NCBI RefSeq assembly: GCF_031599675.1 | Contig: NZ_CP134223.1 | Coordinates: 4,340,001 to 4,404,000, forward strand | Length of the DNA: 64,000 nt | Reading direction: 5' to 3' | Origin: Paenibacillus pedocola | Lineage (GTDB): Bacteria; Bacillota; Bacilli; Paenibacillales; Paenibacillaceae | Program-made: the position numbers and the translations under genes | Notes under the pieces: model-generated | The model's database searches: none | Seen by the model: the letters and a program-made list of their open reading frames with translations, nothing else | Told to the model about the DNA's origin: nothing | In this document: one piece after another, positions 57,836-64,000 of the stretch | Layout of the letters: every line of letters starts with the position of its first letter | Position numbering within the stretch: position 1 is the first letter of the stretch

Positions 57836-60067
57836 TTATTGCTTCAATGCAGGAAGCGGCGTGAAGACAAAGTTAACCGGGAGATTGCTTCCGGAAGCCA
57901 CGGAGAATACGATATCTACCGGGCCTTCATAATTGCCGGAGCGGTAGACTACAGCATTCATATCCGAGCTGGACAGGTTGCCTTTATTCGGCAGGTTGAC
58001 AATGGTATTATTCACCATCAATGAGCCAAGATAATTGCCTCCGCGCGGGTTAAACGTAATCAGGGTGTTTGGTGCGACGCGTTCGAGTCTGATTTTGTAC
58101 AGCACACCGAAGTTTCCGGCATTGGACGCTGTGGTTCCGGTCATAGGGTCCATACCAATCAGATTCAAGTCGTTCTTGTTATCACCAAGCACCAGCTTAG
58201 CTTGTGTAGCTCCGACCACATCGCTCACATTAATGATCCGTGTGGAATTCGGATAGGTTCCGCGGTTGTGTACGCCGTCACGGTCCAGAATCGGCAGTGT
58301 TGGCAGCAGAGCCACTGGATCCTTACTTTCTTCGACCATCACCACATTGTATTGAACCGTGAGATCACTGAACAGATCGGCACTAAGAGACAGTACTTCA
58401 CCCGGCTTCATGGACACTTTATTAATATCCGTCAGGATTGGCATGCTCTGGCCTGGCTGCAGCGTCACGGAGCTGTATTTTTCATTAGTCAGCATAGATG
58501 TGTAATACTTCAGGATCGAGATTTTACCGGTATATTCCGGGGAAGTAACCGGACCGGCAATCCCTGAATATTGCGTTGTAATGGTCGTCGGATACAGATT
58601 ATTGTTGGTTGCGATAACATACAGCTTCTGTCTTGTAGACATATTGTTCATGTGATGAACAAGGAAGCGTGTCTTGCCGACCGCAGTTTCACGGTACAAT
58701 ATTCCTTCCGTATTAACTGTCTCTGGACTGTTGCTGCGGATCAGTAAGTAATCCTCGGATGAAGTGGTATTATTCACATTAGTCAATCCAGGAATCATTC
58801 CGCCGTCCATAGAAATAATGTCTCCCGGCAGAGTGAACAGCTTCGCTACTTCATCCTGGGTATACAGCTGTTCGCTGGTAATATTAATGGTTTTCTCAAA
58901 AGTACTGCTCAGACCGTGCTTATCCGTTACTTTCAATTGAATCGACACCGGACCTGGATTAAAGAATGCCAAAGCGCGGTTCGTCCACTCGGCAGTCAGT
59001 GCTTCATTTTCCGGATCATAGCTTAGATCAGTAAGGGTTACCGGCTCACCCATCTTGTACTCTTCTTTGTTGGTTGTGAAATTAGCGACCGGCGGCTGGT
59101 TAGGCTGCAGCACATTAATCGTCACAGAATAAGGGTCACTTAACACCCCGTTTGCATCCCGGACAGAATAAGTCACTGTATAATACCCGGGCTGATCATA
59201 CATATCCTGCTTATTACCGCTCCAGATTTCCTCAACAATGGGTGTTCCATTTGGAGAAGAACTAGTGGTTTTATAAGTAATATAGGTCTGGCCGGCATAA
59301 ATTTCCGTCGGTTGAACGCTAAAAGTAGCTGTCGGCTTAGTGTTCAGTGTCAGAATGACACGCTTCCCTATGTTATCAACCGTATACGGAATTCCGAGCG
59401 CGTAGGTAATGGAGGTCAGAGGAACCATAAATGTTCCTTTATATTGGTAAGCCGGACCTTTCATCGTCACTTTACTGCCGTTTACGGTATAAATTTTGCT
59501 GTCTGTTTTGAAACGCATCACACTGGTGCCTTTGGTAACAATGACTTCTTTAGTTTTGTAATCATAGGTGTAACTCACGCCCACCATCTCCACCATAGCG
59601 CGAATGGAGACGTAGGATACTCCGTATTTGACGGCCATCGGCTGATTAGCCAGATACGGTGTGCCGTTCTTGTACATTTTATTGCTGTTCATCATTAGTA
59701 TGAGCTGATTGGAGGTTGCTGCATAAACGGCTGTCACCGTGTTTACTGGCTGGGCATTAATACCTTCAGTCGCAGCAGGAACTGCAGTTTCCGACGGAAC
59801 CGGGGTCACTGCCGGGGTTGTTGCCGGGGTTGTTGTTGCCGTAGGATTCGGGGTTGCTGTTGATGTAACCGTTCCGGCTGGAACTTCACTTGGCAGCGGA
59901 TCGGTAGCCTCCGGCTGAAGCGTTACCTCAGACACCTTAGCAGCTTCTGCTGCGTAAACAGTGCTGGATACCCCTGCGGTACTGACCGGTACGGCAAACG
60001 CCGGAACGGCTGCTGCAGCTTGCGATACAACCAATGCAGCGACTAATGTTAGTTTTTTCAAATTCAT
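57836..60067 (-). CDS. Secreted copper-amine-oxidase-N and PKD-like domain protein
   Basis: 743 residues. A signal peptide (LTLVAALVVSQAAAAVPAFA) is followed by a Thr/Pro/Ala-rich stretch (about 40-105). A copper-amine-oxidase N-terminal-like domain follows (PMAVKYGVSYVSIRAMVEMV, TFMVPLTSITYALGIPYTVD). A PKD/Ig-like region comes next (about 250-385; GYYTVTYSVRDANGVLSDPY, QPPVANFTTNKEEYKMGEPV), then a beta-rich C-terminal region of unknown type (about 390-743). No sortase motif or SLH domain is seen, so it may be released or wall-bound by the N-domain. A leader ORF is coupled to its start (60064-60147). The function is unknown. Confidence 0.82.
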   Translation of the reverse strand: MNLKKLTLVAALVVSQAAAAVPAFAVPVSTAGVSSTVYAAEAAKVSEVTLQPEATDPLPSEVPAGTVTSTATPNPTATTTPATTPAVTPVPSETAVPAATEGINAQPVNTVTAVYAATSNQLILMMNSNKMYKNGTPYLANQPMAVKYGVSYVSIRAMVEMVGVSYTYDYKTKEVIVTKGTSVMRFKTDSKIYTVNGSKVTMKGPAYQYKGTFMVPLTSITYALGIPYTVDNIGKRVILTLNTKPTATFSVQPTEIYAGQTYITYKTTSSSPNGTPIVEEIWSGNKQDMYDQPGYYTVTYSVRDANGVLSDPYSVTINVLQPNQPPVANFTTNKEEYKMGEPVTLTDLSYDPENEALTAEWTNRALAFFNPGPVSIQLKVTDKHGLSSTFEKTINITSEQLYTQDEVAKLFTLPGDIISMDGGMIPGLTNVNNTTSSEDYLLIRSNSPETVNTEGILYRETAVGKTRFLVHHMNNMSTRQKLYVIATNNNLYPTTITTQYSGIAGPVTSPEYTGKISILKYYTSMLTNEKYSSVTLQPGQSMPILTDINKVSMKPGEVLSLSADLFSDLTVQYNVVMVEESKDPVALLPTLPILDRDGVHNRGTYPNSTRIINVSDVVGATQAKLVLGDNKNDLNLIGMDPMTGTTASNAGNFGVLYKIRLERVAPNTLITFNPRGGNYLGSLMVNNTIVNLPNKGNLSSSDMNAVVYRSGNYEGPVDIVFSVASGSNLPVNFVFTPLPALKQ

Positions 60068-60147
60068 GGTATGACTCCTTCTGCTCCCATTTGTAGTTTA
60101 TAAGGCAGTAATTTATCTCTCTGATCCTTATATTCCCCGCAAAACAT
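60064..60147 (-). CDS. 27-codon leader ORF coupled to the surface protein gene
   Basis: ATG at 60147, three bases after a strong GAGGAGG, reads MFCGEYKDQRDKLLPYKLQM then GAEGVIP. It ends in a TGA that overlaps the next ATG (ATGA). The start codon lies in the 3' arm of a perfect 9-bp inverted repeat (GCAAAACAT / ATGTTTTGC, 60139-60181), with its ribosome site in the loop. It may control translation; its peptide is not known. Confidence 0.5.
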   Translation of the reverse strand: MFCGEYKDQRDKLLPYKLQMGAEGVIP

Positions 60148-60181
60148 AATCCTCCTCAAAAGCCGGCAGGTGATGTTTTGC
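60139..60181 (-). promoter_or_regulatory. Leader hairpin upstream of the surface protein gene
   Basis: GCAAAACAT and ATGTTTTGC are exact complements around a 25-base loop that holds a GAGGAGG site. The rest of the 419-bp gap to 60486 shows a terminator at 60397 and no other gene. Confidence 0.5.
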
Positions 60182-60396
60182 CACGTCCATTTTACAAAAC
60201 ATAGTATTAGACGCATCGAACCTCAAAAAGTTTCATTCAGCGCAAATAAAAAATAACTTGAAAATACATTTTTTACTTCACCTTACAGTTCCCTGTTAAG
60301 GAGTCCCGCCGATATCCAACTCTATCTCACAGAACCTAGATCATACCATTGCCTGCCATTTCAGTAAACACTTTTGCCTATGCTGCTTCAAACAAC

Positions 60397-60434
60397 AAAG
60401 ACGATTCCCCTTAAAAAGTAAGGTTAATCGTCTT
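60397..60434 (-). terminator. Terminator of the response regulator operon
   Basis: AAGACGATT pairs with AATCGTCTT, with an inner CCTT/AAGG part. T-rich sequence follows on the minus strand. Confidence 0.75.
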
Positions 60435-60486
60435 CTCCGGTAAACATTTCAGTGGATCTGTCATCTAATTGTCCGGAATACAGGTT

Positions 60487-61278
60487 TCACTGCGTCTCCG
60501 CGCGTTTCTTCTGATCACGGTATTCTTTGGGTGTCATTCCCGTCTGCTTCAGAAAAACCTTGGTAAAATACCGCCGCTCCTGATACCCCACGCCCGAGCT
60601 AATCGCCGTAATGCTCTTGTCCGTGCTGGACAGCATGAATTTGGCGGCTTCAATCCGCTGCTGGGTGACATATTCCACGAAGGTCATCGCAAAACGGTTC
60701 TTGAACAACAGGCAGAAATAGCTGCTGCTGATCCCGATCCTGCCCGCGACCTCCTCGATCCCGAGATCATAGCTCAGCCGTTCGGAAATAATTTTCGCCG
60801 CCAGATTCATCAGCTGATCCGGTGTTTTTTTGGCCGTATCCTCTGCCGCGGGCAGCTCCTGGAACAACGGGATGCTATTGTACAATTTGTCCTTATACTG
60901 CCGGTTGCGGATTTGCGTGCCGATTTCCCGCACCTTGTTGCCAAGCTCACCATAATGAATCGGCTTGCAGATATATTCCTTCACCCCAAGCCGGATGGCT
61001 TCCCTGGCATAATCGAATTCCTGATATCCGCTCAGCAGCAGCACCTCGCTCTCCAACCCCATTTCCCGCAGCTTGCCAATGAAGGTCAGTCCGTCCATCA
61101 CCGGCATGCGGATATCACAGAGCACCAGATCCGGCGCCGCTTCCTCAGCAATCTTCAGTGCTTCCATACCGCTTCGCGCCATGCCTGCAACTTCCATCCC
61201 CATCTCCGACCAGGGCAGCACTCTGTTGAGATTGTTAAGGATAGGGGCTTCATCGTCAACCAATAATACTTTTAGCAT
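60487..61278 (-). CDS. AraC-type response regulator (YesN-like)
   Basis: 263 residues: a receiver domain (LKVLLVDDEAPILNNLNRVL, phosphoacceptor Asp in LVLCDIRMPVMDG, LLSGYQEF, KPIHYGEL). A linker and two AraC helix-turn-helices follow (IEEVAGRIGISSSYFCLLFK; ITAISSGVGYQERRYFTKVF with TGMTPKEYRDQ). The start at MLKVLLVDD was chosen behind GGGGGAAG; it overlaps the kinase gene by 23 bp. It probably controls the sugar ABC transporter next to it. Confidence 0.93.
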   Translation of the reverse strand: MLKVLLVDDEAPILNNLNRVLPWSEMGMEVAGMARSGMEALKIAEEAAPDLVLCDIRMPVMDGLTFIGKLREMGLESEVLLLSGYQEFDYAREAIRLGVKEYICKPIHYGELGNKVREIGTQIRNRQYKDKLYNSIPLFQELPAAEDTAKKTPDQLMNLAAKIISERLSYDLGIEEVAGRIGISSSYFCLLFKNRFAMTFVEYVTQQRIEAAKFMLSSTDKSITAISSGVGYQERRYFTKVFLKQTGMTPKEYRDQKKRAETQ

Positions 61279-63109
61279 AATGATCTTCCCCCTGCTCGTA
61301 TTTAGGTATGACGCATTGGATAATCGTGCCCTCGCCGGGGCTGGCACAGATGAAAATACCATATCTGCTGCCGTATTCAATCCGAATTCTGTCGGCTACA
61401 CTCCGTACGCCAAGCCCGCGCCGTTCCTGGTGCATTCCCTGATCCTCCTGGCTGACCGCACTCTGCTCCGCCGAATCACCGATCATATACTGGAACATCG
61501 AAAGCTGGGCAGAAGTCATGCCGATTCCGTTATCCTGTATTCGCAGAATCAGATTCCCCTGATCCTCCCAGCCCTTCACACTCAACCGGCCATGGTAGCC
61601 GATCCCCTCGAACCCGTGCTGGATGCTATTCTCTACAAGCGGCTGCAGTGTCAGCTTAAGAATACCGCAGCTCATAAGCTCCTCCGGAATATCGATCTCA
61701 TAATCGAATACATCCTCGAATCGGAATTTCTGGATATCAAGGTAATTGCGCAGATGGGTTATTTCCTCGTGAAGTGTGATCTCATCCCTGTCCTGAATAC
61801 TGATCCGTAGAATGCTGGCCAGACGGTAGACCATTTCACTGACTTTGCTTCCTTCGTTCTGAACGGCGAGCACATTGATGGATTCCAGGGTATTAAAAAG
61901 AAAATGCGGTTTGATCTGCGCCTGCAGTACACGCATTTCCGCCTGATTTTTCCGCCGCTGTTCCACCTGAATACGGTTAAACAGCATATTTATTTTGTTC
62001 ATCAGGTCGTTGATCCCTTTGGCCAGCAGTGTCATCTCGTCATTGCCCTTCTCCTCCACCCGCGTTGTGAGATCACCATCTTCAACCCGGCGCATAAAAC
62101 GGACAATGACAGCAATCCCGCCGGTAATCCGGTTCATGAAGAACAGGTTGAAAATGACCGCTGCCAGAAAACACAGGAATATTACGGCGACAAACCAGCG
62201 GGCAAATACGGTAACTTCGCGGGACAACGAACCCCATGAGGTCACAGACACCAGGCTCCATGGATAGTCTTTCAGATGATATACAGACAGAATGCTTTTC
62301 TCTCCGCCGAATTGGGTTTTGAAGCTTTGAAAGCCTTGCTTATAGGTAATATTCTTAGTTGTAAAAGAGCTTAAACTCTGGCCGTCCAGATTGCGGTCCG
62401 GATCAAGCAGAATCATTCCGTCATCATTCACGAGCATAAACGAAACCTTCTGGTTACTGCCGCCGATCTTTAAATTACGGAAGATGGATTCGAACTCCCA
62501 GTTTTTGATCTGCACTACCAGAATGCCGATATTCTGAAAGAAGCTCAGCTCTTTGATTAAGCGGATCTGCGTAAATACCGCTTCGGTTCCGGTCAGCTCC
62601 GGATACTCATGCGGCGCCAGCCATTTCGGCACTCCATTGAGCTCCATAACCTCCTGGTACAGCGCACTTCCTTTGAACTTGTCATAGGGAAGCGTCCGGA
62701 AATTCTCTTTGGTGAAGACCGAGACAATCTCTGAGCTGCCTTTTCCATTAAAATTGTATAAAAAGGCGTAACTAATCGAAGGATGATTATAGAGCAGACT
62801 GCGGAAATTGCGTTGGCTGGCATTCAGACTCAGCTGCTCGGCATCGGTCAGGTCCTGTTTGGAGGGATCATCCGCACTAAGCGCCATATGAAAAACTGAG
62901 GTGGCAATTCCGTTGTCCGTCACATTGTTCATATCCTTGAAGACATTGGAAATGCTGTAGCTGATCGCTTTGAGCGAATACTCCGACTGCTGGCTGTATT
63001 TCTTCTCAATTGAATTATAAGTTACGAAGAACATAATCATGCCAAGGATAAATAACGGAATAATGATCAAACCCAAAAATGCCGTAAACAATTTATAGCG
63101 CAAATTCAT
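61256..63109 (-). CDS. Sensor histidine kinase (YesM-like)
   Basis: 617 residues. Two membrane helices (LFTAFLGLIIIPLFILGMIM; WFVAVIFLCFLAAVIFNLFF) bracket a Cache-like extracellular sensor domain of about 260 residues. HAMP (RRVEDGDLTTRVEEKGNDEM), the His-kinase box QIKPHFLFNTLES (phospho-His), and an ATPase with LQPLVENSIQHGFEG and GLGVRSVADRIRIEYG follow. It follows the MalG-like permease gene by 26 bp. Its ligand is probably a sugar or oligosaccharide, by context. Confidence 0.93.
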   Translation of the reverse strand: MNLRYKLFTAFLGLIIIPLFILGMIMFFVTYNSIEKKYSQQSEYSLKAISYSISNVFKDMNNVTDNGIATSVFHMALSADDPSKQDLTDAEQLSLNASQRNFRSLLYNHPSISYAFLYNFNGKGSSEIVSVFTKENFRTLPYDKFKGSALYQEVMELNGVPKWLAPHEYPELTGTEAVFTQIRLIKELSFFQNIGILVVQIKNWEFESIFRNLKIGGSNQKVSFMLVNDDGMILLDPDRNLDGQSLSSFTTKNITYKQGFQSFKTQFGGEKSILSVYHLKDYPWSLVSVTSWGSLSREVTVFARWFVAVIFLCFLAAVIFNLFFMNRITGGIAVIVRFMRRVEDGDLTTRVEEKGNDEMTLLAKGINDLMNKINMLFNRIQVEQRRKNQAEMRVLQAQIKPHFLFNTLESINVLAVQNEGSKVSEMVYRLASILRISIQDRDEITLHEEITHLRNYLDIQKFRFEDVFDYEIDIPEELMSCGILKLTLQPLVENSIQHGFEGIGYHGRLSVKGWEDQGNLILRIQDNGIGMTSAQLSMFQYMIGDSAEQSAVSQEDQGMHQERRGLGVRSVADRIRIEYGSRYGIFICASPGEGTIIQCVIPKYEQGEDHYAKSIIG

Positions 63110-63135
63110 CGGCTGCGCTCCTGACTGTGATAGGG

Positions 63136-63966
63136 TTAACCTTTTACGCTGCCTGCCGTTACACCTTCAATTATTTTCTCCTGCAAAACAGCATAGATTA
63201 TGACTACCGGCAGCACGCTATAGACAATCCCGGCAGACATTTGCGCGTAGTTCATCTGGTACTGATCACGAAATTGGACCATTCCCACCGGAAGCGTACG
63301 CAGCTCATCGTTCGAAAGAAAATAGTTAGCCAGCAAAAATTCATTCCAATTTCCCAGGAAATTGACTATGAATACTGTAACCATGGCGGGAACCGTCAGA
63401 GGTACAATAATCTTAGCAAAGATGCCCGGAGCCTTCAACCCATCCATTACCGCTGCTTCCTCAATTTCACTGGGCAGGGAACGCATGAAAGCGGCCAGAA
63501 TGATAATCGTAAACGGAATCGCGTTGGCAATATAAGGGATAATCAGCGCCCAGTGCGTATTCAAGATATGCAGCTTGCGTACAATCGTATAGATCGGCAG
63601 CATCAGCGCATTATTCGGAATCAGCATTCCGATCAGCACCAGCGAAAACAGTATCGTGTTCCATTTGCCCTGGCGCATCCGCGTGACCGCGAAGGCAAAC
63701 ATCGAAGCCAGCAGGATCGATACCACCGATGCCAGGACCGAAATGTACAAGCTGTTGAAAAAGTACGTGCTGATCTTAGCGTTAACCCACGCCTCTACAT
63801 AGTTGTTAAACACGAATTCCTTCGGGATGCCGAATGGATTCAGGGCGATCGAGTTATTGTCCTTCTTCACGGAGGAGAAGAGCACGAATAAGAACGGAAA
63901 CAGAACCACTAAAAGATAGCCGAGCAAAGCAACATGGGGCAGACTTTTCTTCAAGGTACGCGGCAT
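63136..63966 (-). CDS. Carbohydrate ABC transporter permease (MalG-like)
   Basis: 276 residues, six membrane helices and the EAA loop EEAAVMDGLKAPGIFAKIIVP, which contacts the ATPase. The start is ATG behind AAAGGATTG, overlapping the upstream stop (TGATG). The partner MalF-like permease lies upstream and is cut by the window edge. A two-component pair follows, as in YesMN-linked sugar systems. The substrate is not known. Confidence 0.92.
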   Translation of the reverse strand: MPRTLKKSLPHVALLGYLLVVLFPFLFVLFSSVKKDNNSIALNPFGIPKEFVFNNYVEAWVNAKISTYFFNSLYISVLASVVSILLASMFAFAVTRMRQGKWNTILFSLVLIGMLIPNNALMLPIYTIVRKLHILNTHWALIIPYIANAIPFTIIILAAFMRSLPSEIEEAAVMDGLKAPGIFAKIIVPLTVPAMVTVFIVNFLGNWNEFLLANYFLSNDELRTLPVGMVQFRDQYQMNYAQMSAGIVYSVLPVVIIYAVLQEKIIEGVTAGSVKG

Positions 63967-64000
63967 CAGTATTCAATCCTTTCACTACGCCGGTTAAACA
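63966..64000 (-). CDS. C-terminal end of the upstream gene, probably the MalF-like permease
   Basis: In the frame that ends at TGA (63966-63968), the minus strand reads FNRRSERIEY. The stop overlaps the next ATG (TGATG). The basic, tail-like end and the coupling fit a partner permease, but only 11 codons are seen. Confidence 0.45.
   Translation of the reverse strand, partial: FNRRSERIEY

Overview
The window reads as a chromosomal segment of a spore-forming, low-to-mid GC Firmicute, most likely a Paenibacillus. The basis is gene content and order: spo0A, spoIVB, the whole spoIIIA operon, an Sda-like checkpoint protein, splB, copper-amine-oxidase-N domain surface proteins and a YesMN-type two-component pair beside a sugar ABC permease. 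The order follows the Bacillus subtilis yqh-yqi-yqj region (mntR-yqhO-yqhP-yqhQ-yqhR-pepQ-efp ... yqhV-spoIIIAA-AH-accB-accC-asp23-nusB-folD-xseA-xseB-ispA-dxs-tlyA-argR-recN-spoIVB-spo0A ... yqzF-bkd). Species cannot be fixed from sequence reading alone. No rRNA, tRNA, CRISPR array, prophage or transposase was seen. Layout: 1-6.9 kb holds the start of an M20 peptidase, prli42, lipB, the branched-chain 2-oxo acid dehydrogenase genes (E3, E1a, E1b, E2) and yqzF. LipB can lipoylate the E2 made next to it, and the E1a promoter carries a FapR-like palindrome. 7.0-16.6 kb is an accessory stretch: an asymmetric heterodimeric ABC exporter, tdk, dinB, an unusual agr-like quorum-sensing locus (kinase-less 7-TM protein, AgrB, 39-residue Cys-less AgrD-like peptide, solo LytTR regulator), an Sda-like gene, an XRE regulator and an AT-rich membrane protein gene. 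16.7-39.0 kb is the conserved sporulation and housekeeping block, all on the minus strand. It covers spo0A with a sigma-H promoter and 0A boxes, spoIVB, recN, argR, tlyA, dxs, ispA, xseBA, folD, nusB, the Asp23/AmaP envelope operon, accBC, and spoIIIAA-AH behind a sigma-E-like promoter. 39.4-48.9 kb carries yitT, five 51-bp tandem repeats, lysC, efp, pepQ, yqhR, yqhQ, a YqhP-like gene, a patatin-like lipase, a family-10-like glycosidase and mntR. 49.5-57.7 kb carries splB, ccdA, a zinc uptake system (znuA, znuC, znuB) with Zur boxes in the znuA promoter, metG behind a methionine T-box, yidD and zur itself. 57.8-64 kb carries a large secreted protein preceded by a coupled leader ORF, then a response regulator, a sensor kinase and a MalG-type permease. 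Gene-free spaces hold several repeat families, some of them inside operons. The most unusual object is the agr-like locus at 12.6-14.3 kb, which combines a membrane sensor without a kinase, an autoinducer precursor without the usual ring cysteine, and a lone DNA-binding regulator.
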